Below the pieces are notes generated by a model, which saw nothing but the letters and a program-made list of their open reading frames with translations, did no database searches and was not told the origin of the DNA. A program made the translations under genes and the position numbers. From Micromonospora_G sp044901685 (GTDB lineage Bacteria > Actinomycetota > Actinomycetes > Mycobacteriales > Micromonosporaceae), in the NCBI RefSeq assembly GCF_044901685.1, contig NZ_JBJDPS010000004.1, positions 496,001-560,000 of the forward strand: a stretch of 64,000 nt of DNA, given 5' to 3'. The number at the start of each line of letters is the position of its first letter. Position 1 is the first letter of the stretch. Below are positions 33,712-42,600 of the stretch, in pieces.

Positions 33712-35052
33712 GTGACTCACCCGCTCCGGCTCCACGCCTTCCGCCTGCTCTTCGTCGGCCGTACGCTCTCCGCCCTCGGTGACGCCGTGGTGCCCGCCGC
33801 GCTCGCGCTCGCCGTACTCCGGGTCACCGGCTCGTCCTCCGCGCTGGCCCTCGTGCTCGCCTGCGCCATGGTGCCCAAGCTGCTGCTCCTGCCGCTCGGC
33901 GGCGTCGTCGCCGACCGCTTCGACGCCCGCCGGGTCGCCCTCGTCACCGACCTCGTCCGCTGCGCCGCCCAACTCTTCGTCGGCGTCGAACTGCTCGGCG
34001 GGAACCCGACCCTGACCCACATCGCGATCGCCTCGGCGGTCGGCGGGGTCGCCGCCGCGTTTGCCATGCCGACCGCCTCGCCCCTGGTCGCCGGAACCGT
34101 CGACGGACCCGCCCGACAGCGGGCCAACGCGCTGATGGCGGTCGCGGCCAACGGCACCAGGCTCGCCGGGCCGGCGCTCGCCGGGCTGCTCGTCCTCGCC
34201 GCCGGGCCGGGCTGGGCCTTCGTCCTGGACGCCGCGTCGTTCGCCGCCAGCGCCGCCCTGCTGGCGGCCATCCGGGTACGCCGCACCCCGATCGAACGCC
34301 GTTCACTCCTCGCCGACCTGGCCGAGGGCTGGACCGAGGTACGCACCCGCGACTGGTACTGGAGCAGCCTGCTCGCCCACGCCGCCTGGAACGGGGCCGC
34401 CGCCGTCCTGATCACCCTCGGGCCGGCGGTGGCGGTCGACCGGCTCGGCGGCGAGGGGGTCTGGGTGCTGATCCTGGAGGCGGGGGCGATCGGGCTCCTG
34501 GCCGGTTCGCTGCTCGCCGGACGGGCCCGGCTCCGGCGGCCGATCCTGGTGGCGAACCTGGGCCTGGCGACGTACGCGCTGCCGCTGGTCCTGCTCGCGG
34601 TCGCCGCGCCCGCCCCGTCCGTGATCGCCGCCTACGGGATCGCGATGGCCGCGCTCGGGTTCCTCAACCCGATCTGGCAGACCGTGGTCCAGGCGGAGAT
34701 CCCGCCGCACACGCTGGCCCGGGTCACCTCGTACGACTGGCTCTTCTCACTCGCCGCGACACCGGTCGGCTACGCCCTCGCGCCGCTCGCCGCGAACGCC
34801 TGGTCGGCCGGGACGCCGCTGGTCACGGCCGCGGTTATCGTCGCGTTCGCCTGCCTCGGCACGGCCGCGTTCCCCGGCGTACGTCACCTCGGCGGGCTGA
34901 CGCCGGCCGGCGCGGGGGCGACGCGACCGGTGGGCGCCGGACCGGCCGGCGCGGACGGGACGCAGCCAGGGACCGCGGCGGCCGCGGGTCCGGGGCCGTC
35001 GGCGAGCGGACCCGAGCAGGCTCCGGTCGGAACGGGACTCAGTGCCCGGTGA
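33712..35052 (+). CDS. MFS transporter controlled by the divergent MarR gene
   Basis: The 446-aa protein has about twelve hydrophobic segments, the first-loop motif GGVVADRFDARRVAL of MFS drug exporters, and LSALGDAVVPAALALAVL at the N-terminus. After the last helix there is a 60-residue Gly/Ala/Pro-rich tail. It is probably an efflux pump. GTG 33712 has little ribosome binding site, and translation may be leaderless. The last 14 bases overlap the convergent HAD gene. Confidence 0.85.
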   Translation: MTHPLRLHAFRLLFVGRTLSALGDAVVPAALALAVLRVTGSSSALALVLACAMVPKLLLLPLGGVVADRFDARRVALVTDLVRCAAQLFVGVELLGGNPTLTHIAIASAVGGVAAAFAMPTASPLVAGTVDGPARQRANALMAVAANGTRLAGPALAGLLVLAAGPGWAFVLDAASFAASAALLAAIRVRRTPIERRSLLADLAEGWTEVRTRDWYWSSLLAHAAWNGAAAVLITLGPAVAVDRLGGEGVWVLILEAGAIGLLAGSLLAGRARLRRPILVANLGLATYALPLVLLAVAAPAPSVIAAYGIAMAALGFLNPIWQTVVQAEIPPHTLARVTSYDWLFSLAATPVGYALAPLAANAWSAGTPLVTAAVIVAFACLGTAAFPGVRHLGGLTPAGAGATRPVGAGPAGADGTQPGTAAAAGPGPSASGPEQAPVGTGLSAR

Positions 35053-35749
35053 GGGTGCCCAGGGCGGCGGGGAGGTCGAGCACCGAGTCGAGCCGGCGGG
35101 CGGCCGGGACGTCGGCGTGGCGTCCCGGGTCGATCAGGAACGAGGTCATCCCCGCCCGCTCGGGCCCGAGCCAGTCCGGGCCGTAGCTGTCGCCGACAAA
35201 GACCGCCGCCGAGGCGTCGATCCCGAGCGTACGCAGCGCGGTGTCGTAGATCGTCGGGTGTGGTTTGCGCCAGCCCACCTCCACCGAGGTGATCACGGCG
35301 TCGAAGTGGGGGAGCAGGCCCATTGCGTCGAGATGGTCCGGGACGAGGTCGGGCTGGTGGGTGTTGGTGACCACGGCGAGCCGGTGGTCGACCGCCAGGT
35401 CGCGTACGAGTCCGGCGACCCCGGCGGGGTAGCTGACCCCGCTGTTCCACTCGTCGACGTACGTCCGCACCATCGCTTCGACCTCGGCGGGCTCCGGGCG
35501 GCGTCCCAGTGCGATCGCCAGGAACGCGGTGCCGACCTGGGTCATCGAGAACTCGCGGTCGTCGGCGTCACTGAGCAGGTCGAACTCCTCGCTGGTGATG
35601 GTCCAGGCGGCGAGGAACTCCGGATAGCTCAGGTCGGCGCCGAGCTGCCGGACCAGGGCGTGCGACTTCGGGTAGCCCTGCTCGGTCCGGCTGGCGTTGT
35701 AGTCGACCAGGGTGCCGAAGAAGTCGAACAGGATGTGCGACGGTGGCAT
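35039..35749 (-). CDS. HAD-family hydrolase
   Basis: The 236-aa protein has HAD motif I ILFDFFGTLVD (the second Asp is replaced by Gly-Thr, as in the haloacid dehalogenase/epoxide-hydrolase branch), motif II LAVVTNTHQPD, a Lys in VGWRKPHPTIY and motif IV VFVGDSYGPDWLG. It is likely a phosphatase or dehalogenase of unknown substrate. ATG 35749 overlaps the stop of the acetyltransferase gene by one base, so the two are cotranslated. Confidence 0.85.
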   Translation of the reverse strand: MPPSHILFDFFGTLVDYNASRTEQGYPKSHALVRQLGADLSYPEFLAAWTITSEEFDLLSDADDREFSMTQVGTAFLAIALGRRPEPAEVEAMVRTYVDEWNSGVSYPAGVAGLVRDLAVDHRLAVVTNTHQPDLVPDHLDAMGLLPHFDAVITSVEVGWRKPHPTIYDTALRTLGIDASAAVFVGDSYGPDWLGPERAGMTSFLIDPGRHADVPAARRLDSVLDLPAALGTLTGH

Positions 35750-36276
35750 CAGGCACCGGTCGATTCGTTGATGACCTGGTGCAGGACGTGGTCCTGCCAC
35801 TGTCCGGCGATGCTCAGGTAGTTCGGGGCGACGCCGAAGCGGACAAAGCCGTTGCGTTGCAGCACCCGCTGCGAGGCAAAGTTGTGCAGGAGTGTGCTGG
35901 CCTCGACCCGGTGCAGCCCCTCCTCCTCGAAGGCCACCCGGACCATTTCGCGTACGGCGGCGCTGGCGACGCCCCGGCCGTTGTCGGCGGCGCCGACCCA
36001 GTAGCCGAGGCTGCACGACTGGAACGGGCCCCGGACGATCGTGTTCAGGGTGATCCGGCCGACGATCCGATCGTCGTCGAGGATGACGTGCGGCAGCGCG
36101 GCGCCCCGTTCCTGCTGTTCGAGGACGGTCTCGATGACGGCCCGGTGCCCCTCGACGGTGTAGTAGTCGTCCGGCCGGATCGGGTCCCACGGGGCGAGGA
36201 ACTCCCGGTTGGTCCGGAGCAGTTCGGCCAGGACCGGTACGTCGTCGAGCCGGACAAGTCGGGTGGTGACAGCCAT
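35749..36276 (-). CDS. GNAT-family N-acetyltransferase (RimJ-like)
   Basis: The 175-aa protein is a RimJ/RimL-type GNAT: TRLVRLDDVPVLAELLRTN, PHVILDDDRIVGRITLNTI, YWVGAADNGRGVASAAV (acetyl-CoA loop with GRGVAS) and VLQRNGFVRFG. It could acetylate a ribosomal protein N-terminus or a small molecule. ATG 36276 is chosen over the upstream ATG 36339 because the family usually starts with this strand. The HAD gene follows with a one-base overlap. Confidence 0.85.
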   Translation of the reverse strand: MAVTTRLVRLDDVPVLAELLRTNREFLAPWDPIRPDDYYTVEGHRAVIETVLEQQERGAALPHVILDDDRIVGRITLNTIVRGPFQSCSLGYWVGAADNGRGVASAAVREMVRVAFEEEGLHRVEASTLLHNFASQRVLQRNGFVRFGVAPNYLSIAGQWQDHVLHQVINESTGA

Positions 36277-36345
36277 CCGCTCATGATCGCAGGTGGCCCG
36301 GACCCGCTCCGGAAGTGGTAACTCGGTTCGGACGTACATGGAAAA

Positions 36346-37077
36346 TCATGTAGCTACATCGAATTCCGTGTAGAAAATTTCGCCATCATGCCCCGGACGC
36401 CGCGACACGCGCGAGAGCACCTCCGCGAGCGGCAGATCGGCGGCGCTCGCCAGCGCCAGGTCGGCATGGTCGAGCCGGTTGATGTCCACGTACGGATTCG
36501 GGATCCCGACGGTGACCATCCCGGCCACCGTGGCGGCGGTGATGCCGTGCGGGGTGTCCTCGACCGCCACTGCCCGGTGGGCTTCGACGCCGAGTCGGTC
36601 CAGGGCGAGCAGGTAGACCCCGGGGTCGGGCTTGTGGGCGGCCACCTCGTCGCCGGTGGCGACCACGTCGAACAGCTCGACGGCGCCGACCCGGGCCAGG
36701 TGTCCGCTCACCCAGAGCGACCGCGAACTGCTGGCGATCGCGCAGGCCAGACCCATCTGCCGGGCCTCCCGCAGCCAGTCCCTGATCCCGGGGCGAAAAT
36801 CCATCGACACGTGCATCCGCCTGCGGTGCGCGCTGAACCGGGCGTGGCTGGTGGCCCGGTCGAAGCTCGGGCCGACCAGCGCCGCGAGCTGGTCGAGCCG
36901 GTGCTCGGTGAGGTTGCCGCCGTGGTCCGGCCAGAAGCCGTCGAGGTCGAGGCTCAGCCCGTGGTACGCCCACTCCGCCCGCCAGCCCTCCACCAGCGTC
37001 GACTCGGTGTCCATCAACAACCCGTCGAAGTCGAACACCACCGCCCCGAACCCGCCATTCCCCAACCCCGAAACCAC
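36346..37077 (-). CDS. HAD-family hydrolase, beta-phosphoglucomutase/phosphatase-like
   Basis: The 243-aa protein has HAD motif I VVFDFDGLLMDTES, a cap helix region, motif II ACAIASSSRSLWVSGHL, the Lys of AHKPDPGVYL and motif IV AVEDTPHGITAA. This is the beta-phosphoglucomutase/sugar-phosphate phosphatase subfamily. GTG 37077 follows GGAGGG by four bases. It is on the same strand as the GNAT-HAD pair, 69 bases upstream. Whether it belongs with the NRPS cluster or is just adjacent cannot be told. Confidence 0.82.
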   Translation of the reverse strand: MVSGLGNGGFGAVVFDFDGLLMDTESTLVEGWRAEWAYHGLSLDLDGFWPDHGGNLTEHRLDQLAALVGPSFDRATSHARFSAHRRRMHVSMDFRPGIRDWLREARQMGLACAIASSSRSLWVSGHLARVGAVELFDVVATGDEVAAHKPDPGVYLLALDRLGVEAHRAVAVEDTPHGITAATVAGMVTVGIPNPYVDINRLDHADLALASAADLPLAEVLSRVSRRPGHDGEIFYTEFDVAT

Positions 37078-37180
37078 AAAACCCTCCGGTACGTCGATCG
37101 GCCTCCTTTCCCGGAGAGGCTAGGCGACGGAGTTGGGACGAGAAGCGCCGACCGGCGACGGGGAGTCGGGGCAGTAGCGG

Positions 37181-38233
37181 TCAGGGGCGGGTGGCGAGGA
37201 CCAGGTGGTCGGCGTCGGAACGGGTCAGCATCCGCTCCTCCGGTTCACCGAATCCGGCGGCGCCGAGCAACTTGGCCAACTCGTCGAGGGTGTACGCCCT
37301 GCCGCCCTGGGTGTGGAAGAGGTTGAGGCTGAACGCCCGTACGAAAGCGTCGGCGACCCCCGGCGGACGCTGCGGCACCTCGGCGAGCGGTTCCAGCAGG
37401 ACCACCCGGCCACCGGGGGTGAGTGCGGCGGCGACCCGGTCGAGCAGTGCGGCCACCTGGCGGTCGTCGTACCCGTGCACGATGTTGAAGAGCAGGACCA
37501 GGTCGTAGCCGGCGCCGAGGTCGGCGGTGAGCAGGTCGCCGGGGCGCAGTTCGACCCGGTCGGTGAGCCCGGCGGCCTCGACCACGGCCCGGCCCTGGGC
37601 CAGGGCGCCGGGCAGGTCCAGCACCGTGCCGCGAAGTTCCGGGTACGCCTGGCAGAAGGCGGTGGTGTAGCCCGCGTGCCCGCCGCCGAGGTCGAGCAGC
37701 CGCCCGCCGGACGGGGGAGCCGGAACCAGGGTGACGACCTCCTCGGAGAGCCAGCCGGCGAGCCGGCGCAGCATGGTCTGGAAGTCGGCCAGGGTCTCCG
37801 GCCGTTGCTCCAGCCAGGCGTAGAAGTCGCCGGTCGGGCCGCCCCGGCGGACGGAGGTTTCCAGGTCGCCCCAGAGTTCGGTGAGCACGGTGGACCAGAA
37901 CGACAGCACCGGGGCGAAGCTGTCCGGGGTGGAGCGGAGCAGCCAGCGGGCGGTGTTCGGGCTGTTCGCGTACGTGCCGTCGGTGTCGGTGAGGTAGCCG
38001 AAGCCGACCAGGGCGTCGAGCAGCAGCCGTAGGCCGAGCGGGTCCGCGCCGACCCGCTCGGCCAGCGGTGCGACCGGGAGCGGGCCGTCCGCCAGTGCCT
38101 CGAAGACCCCGAGTCGCAGGCCCGCCCCGGCGGTGCGGAACGAGATCGCGTTCAGCATGTCGAGGTGGGCCGAGGGGGCCTCGTCGGTCTCGACGAACGC
38201 GCGGACGACCTCGGGCGGCAACGGCACCGGCAT
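37181..38233 (-). CDS. O-methyltransferase of the plant/fungal-type (acetylserotonin OMT-like) family
   Basis: The 350-aa protein has a winged-helix dimerisation N-terminus (LNAISFRTAGAGLRLGVFEAL) and a SAM domain with LLDLGGGHAGYTTAF (motif I), RVELRPGDLL, VLLFNIVHGYDD and GGRVVLLEPL. The catalytic His-equivalent region reads LFNIVHGYD. Relatives methylate phenolic hydroxyls in polyketide and peptide natural products. It follows the MFS gene of the NRPS cluster by 47 bases on the same strand, so an aromatic hydroxyl made by the kynurenine-monooxygenase-like enzyme is a candidate target (inference). GAGGAGA precedes ATG 38233. Confidence 0.87.
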   Translation of the reverse strand: MPVPLPPEVVRAFVETDEAPSAHLDMLNAISFRTAGAGLRLGVFEALADGPLPVAPLAERVGADPLGLRLLLDALVGFGYLTDTDGTYANSPNTARWLLRSTPDSFAPVLSFWSTVLTELWGDLETSVRRGGPTGDFYAWLEQRPETLADFQTMLRRLAGWLSEEVVTLVPAPPSGGRLLDLGGGHAGYTTAFCQAYPELRGTVLDLPGALAQGRAVVEAAGLTDRVELRPGDLLTADLGAGYDLVLLFNIVHGYDDRQVAALLDRVAAALTPGGRVVLLEPLAEVPQRPPGVADAFVRAFSLNLFHTQGGRAYTLDELAKLLGAAGFGEPEERMLTRSDADHLVLATRP

Positions 38234-38280
38234 GCTGGTTCTCCTCGGGAGTCGTGACGGGGTGACGGACGGCGGTGCGT

Positions 38281-39606
38281 TCAGCCGCGTACGGGCTCGG
38301 GGGTCTGGGTTGGTTCCAGGGCGTCGGGCAGGTCGTCCACCTCGCGCAGCGGACGGCGGGACCAGGCGGCGGCGACCAGGAGCACCATCAGGGTGCCGGT
38401 GACCGCGAAGACCAACGCGGTGCCCCGGCCGTCGCCGGTGCCGATGACCGCGCCGACGCTGCCGGCGAGCGCCCCGTCGGCGGCCATCAACGGCTCGAAG
38501 ACCCGGTCCGCGAGCGGCCCGGCGAGCAGGTACGCCACCGGGACGCTGGCGTCCCCGATCACCCGGGCGGCGGCCAGCACCCGGCCCAGCACCGCCGGTT
38601 CGGTCTTGGTCTGGACCAGGGTCATGGTGGAGCTGTTCACGATCGGCAGGGTGAACAGGAACAGCGGCGCCACCACGGCGATCAGCCAGGCCGAAGGGGT
38701 GAGCGAGTGCAGCACCAGCGCCACCCCGCCGAGCGCCAGCCCGCCGAGGACGGCGTGGATCCGGCGGGCCGGTCCGCCCCAGGCGGTCATCACCAGGCTG
38801 CCGGCGAAGAGCCCGGCACCACCGGCGAACATCAGCAGGCCGAGGGTGTCGGCCGAGGCGAACGAGAGGATCAGCGGCTGCACCAGCACCCCGGCGAAGC
38901 CGAAGAGGAAGTTGTAGCCGCCGAACAGGAGCATGAGCTGCCACAGCCCGGTGTGCGCGCGCAGGTAGTGCCAGCCGGCGGCGGCCTCGCGCAGCACCGG
39001 TTCGCGCTTGCGTCCGCCCGCCGGCCGGGTCGCCTCGGCGGGGAGCCGGACCAGCAGCAGGGTCAGCGCGGCGACCGCGAAGCTGCCCAGGTCGACCGCG
39101 AGCACCCCGCCGATCCCGATCGTCACCACCAGCAGGCCGGCGACCAGCGGCGCGGCGATCTGGACGGCGCGGGTGACCTGCATCAGCCCGTTGAACCGGC
39201 CCAGGTGTTCCTTACCGACCAGGGCCGGGGTCATCGCCTGGTAGGCGACCTGGTGCACGGTCGAACTGGCGGCGCTCAGCGCGGTCGCCAGGTAGATGTG
39301 CCAGACCGCGAGGCTGTCGGTCGCCACCAGCAGGGCCAGCGCGGCGGTGCCGACCGCCGCGCCGAGGTCGGCCAGGAGCATCACCCGACGCCGGTCCCAG
39401 CGGTCCGCGACCACCCCGGCGAACGGGGCGACCAGCACCGCCGGCAGGCTGCTGGCCAGGAAGATCAGCGCGAACTGGGTGACCGACCCGGTCTCCTGGT
39501 AGACCCAGACGCCGAGCACGAACCCGGTCAGGCTGGAGCCGACCAGGGAGACGAGCTGACCGACCCAGACCGCGATCAGCAGGCGGGCGCGGACTCGTTC
39601 AGCCAT
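38281..39606 (-). CDS. MFS exporter of the NRPS cluster
   Basis: The 441-aa protein has about twelve hydrophobic segments with the motif AGVVADRWDRRRVMLLADLG after helix 2, as in enterobactin-exporter-like MFS pumps. Its ATG overlaps the end of the reductase-bearing NRPS gene by eight bases, so it is cotranslated and probably exports the peptide product. The O-methyltransferase gene follows. Confidence 0.88.
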   Translation of the reverse strand: MAERVRARLLIAVWVGQLVSLVGSSLTGFVLGVWVYQETGSVTQFALIFLASSLPAVLVAPFAGVVADRWDRRRVMLLADLGAAVGTAALALLVATDSLAVWHIYLATALSAASSTVHQVAYQAMTPALVGKEHLGRFNGLMQVTRAVQIAAPLVAGLLVVTIGIGGVLAVDLGSFAVAALTLLLVRLPAEATRPAGGRKREPVLREAAAGWHYLRAHTGLWQLMLLFGGYNFLFGFAGVLVQPLILSFASADTLGLLMFAGGAGLFAGSLVMTAWGGPARRIHAVLGGLALGGVALVLHSLTPSAWLIAVVAPLFLFTLPIVNSSTMTLVQTKTEPAVLGRVLAAARVIGDASVPVAYLLAGPLADRVFEPLMAADGALAGSVGAVIGTGDGRGTALVFAVTGTLMVLLVAAAWSRRPLREVDDLPDALEPTQTPEPVRG

Positions 39607-42600
39607 GGTTGCTCCTGAGAGGACGGTGCCCGCCTGGCGGCGGGTCGAGGAAGCCGGCGCTGACGTACCAGGCCAGGTAGGTGTGGATCAGCGCCGGGTC
39701 CGCCGGTGGACAGGTGATGCCGGCCGCCGCCAGCGCCGCCTCGGTCCGGGTGCAGTCGAACCGGGGCTGGGTACGCCGGGGCGCCTCCGCCCCGAACAGC
39801 GGGGTGAACGGTGCCAGTGCCGCGTCCGGCCGGTCCAGCAGCGCGGCCCGCCACCGTGCGTACGGCACCAGCTCGACCGGGTAGCCGTAGTCGGCCAGCG
39901 CACCGGCCAACCCGGCGAAGGAGATGGTCTGGTTGTTGTAGTAGTGGAAGTCGTCGTTCCGGTGCCCGGGTTGCCGGGACAGGTGCCCGATCGCCCGGCC
40001 CACGTGGTCGACCGGGGCCAGGTCGGCCCGGTCGTCGCCGATCTCCGGGACCGCCCCGAGCTGCGTGAACGTCTTCAACAGCCGGCTGAAGTAGTCGTCG
40101 GCGTTGCCGACCCCGGTGGTCGCGTTGCCGGTGATCCGGGCCGGTCGGTGCACCCCGACCGTCAGGCCGCGTTCACGGGCGGCGCGGACCAGGGCGTCCG
40201 CCACCCACTTGGTCGAGTTGTAGCCGTCGCCGAGGCCGGTGCAGTCGTCCGGTGAGTCCCGTTCGTCGACCACCCCGCCGACCCGGTCCGGGGTGAGGAA
40301 GACCCCGAGGGTGGAGACGAGCTGCACGGCGGTCGGGCGGCCGGCGGCGGCGAGGCGGAGCACCTCGACCGTGCCGGTGACGTTCGCCAGCCGCAGCCGC
40401 TCGTACGGCATCAGGAAGTTGACCAGCCCGCCGTTGTGCAGCACCAGGTCGGTCCGGTCGGCGAGCGCGTCGAAGTCGCGGCGGCTCAGCCCGAGCGCCG
40501 GTGCACCGAGGTCGCCGGGTACGCCGACCAGGCGGGTCGCGTACTCGTCGCGCCAGAGGCCGTACCGGGTGAGGTTGTCACGTACCCGGTCGACGGCGGC
40601 GTGCGGGGTGGCGGCCCGGACCAGGCAGTGCAGTCGCGCCCGGCTGTGGTCGAGCCAGTCGGCGAGCAGGTGCGCGCCGAGGAACCCGGTGGCCCCGGTG
40701 ACCAGCACCGTCTCCGGGGTCACCGGGGGTCGTCCGGCCGGCAGCCGGTCAGCGATGTCGTCGGGGAGCCGGGCGTCGTCGCGTACCCGGTCGGGGTCGA
40801 GCCGGCGGCCGGTGTCGCCGGTGCGGGCCCGGTCGATCCGGGCGGCCAGCCCGGCCAGGTCGGCGGTCTCGAACAGCGCCCGCAGCGGCAGGTCGACGGC
40901 GAGGTCGGCGGTGATCCGGGCGGCCAGCGGCCCGGCCAGCAGCGAGTGCCCGCCGAGGTCGAAGAAGTTGTCGCTGGCGCCGACCCGGTCCCGGCCGAGC
41001 AGGTCGGCCCAGATGCCGGCGAGCGCCCGCTCGGTCGCCGTCCGGGGCGGCACGTGGTCGGCGTCGGGCTCCCGCTCGGCCGGCGCGGGCAGGGCCGCCT
41101 GGTCGAGTTTGCCGTGCCGGTTCAGCGGCAACTCGTCCAGGACCACCAGGTGCGCGGGGACCAGGTAGTCCGGCAGTCGCTCGCGCAGCCCGGCCCGGAG
41201 ACGGGTCGTCGCGGGCGCCGACCTGTCCGCCGGCACCAGGTACGCCACCAGCCGCGGTCCGGTGCCGTCGTCGCGTACGGTCACCGCGGCGTGGGCCACC
41301 CCGGGCAGGTGGGCGCAGGCGACCTCCACCTCACCGAGGTCGATCCGGTGTCCCCGGATCTTGACCTGCCGGTCGGTCCGGCCGAGGAACTCGATCGTCC
41401 CGTCCGGCCGGTGCCGGGCCAGGTCGCCGGTGCGGTAGAGCCGGCCGCCCGGCTCGCCGAACGGGTCGGCGACGAACCGGGACGCGGTCAGGCCGGGTGC
41501 GCCGAGGTAACCCCGGGCCGGCGCGGCACCGCCGAGGTAGATCTCGCCGGTGAAGCCGACCGGCACCGGACGCAGTCCCGGGTCGAGCAGGTGCACCCGT
41601 ACGTTGCCGACCGGGCGGCCGATCGGGAGCTGGCCGAGGCCGGGCAGTTCACCCGCGTCCACGGTCGCGTACGTGGTGGCGCAGACGGTGCCCTCGGTCG
41701 GGCCGTAGTGGTTGTGCAGGCGTACGGTGCCGCCGGTCGCGCGGGCCCAGCCGCGTACGGTCTCGGTGCCGGCCGCCTCGCCGCCGATCATCATCGCCCG
41801 CAACCCGGTGTCGGTGACCGGGGCTGCGGTGGCCAGGTCCGCGACCCAGCGGGCCCAGAGCGCGGCGGCCGTGTCGACCAGGGTGATCCGCTGCTCGGCA
41901 CAGAACCGGAGCAGGTCCGGGCCGGTGAGTTCGGCCGGGCGGCGGTGCAGCACCAGGGCGGCGCCGCCGGCCAGGGCGGGGAAGATGTCGCCGACCGAGG
42001 CATCGAAGCTCAGCGGCGGCAGCATCAGCAGCCGGTCACCCGGGCCGATCCCGTGCTCGTCGACAAACGCCCTGGTCAGGTTGACCGCGCTGCGGTGACT
42101 GACCATCACCCCCTTGGGGGCGCCGGTCGATCCGGAGGTGAAGATGACGTACGCGAGCTGGTCCGGGGCGGTGACCGGCAGGGGGACGCCGTCGTCCGTA
42201 CCCGGATCTCCGCTTTCGACGGTGAGCACGGTGCCGGGGTGGTCGGCGAAACGGTCGGTGTCGGCCGGGTCGACCAGGACCACCGGGGCGCCCGCCTCGG
42301 CGAGCAGGGCGAGCAGCCGGGCCGGCGGGTGGGTCGGGTCGAGCGGCAGGTACGCGCCGCCGGCCCGGAGGATGCCGAGGATGCCGACGATCGCGTCGAT
42401 CCCGGCCGGCAGCACCAGGCCGACCGGCACCTCGGGGCCGACGCCGGCCCGGCGCAGCCGTCGGGCCAGCCCTTCGGTGCGCCGGTCCAGCTCGCCGTGG
42501 TCGAGGACCAGGTCACCGTCGATGACGGCCGGGGCGTCGGGGCTGGCCACCGCCCACCGCCGGACCAGCTCGGCCAGCCCGCCCTCGGTCGTCCCGGCTC

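Noticed and set aside
36335..36372. ATG...CAT-type small inverted repeat near the end of the HAD gene
   Set aside because: Short and AT-rich with mismatches; not distinct from chance in this gap.
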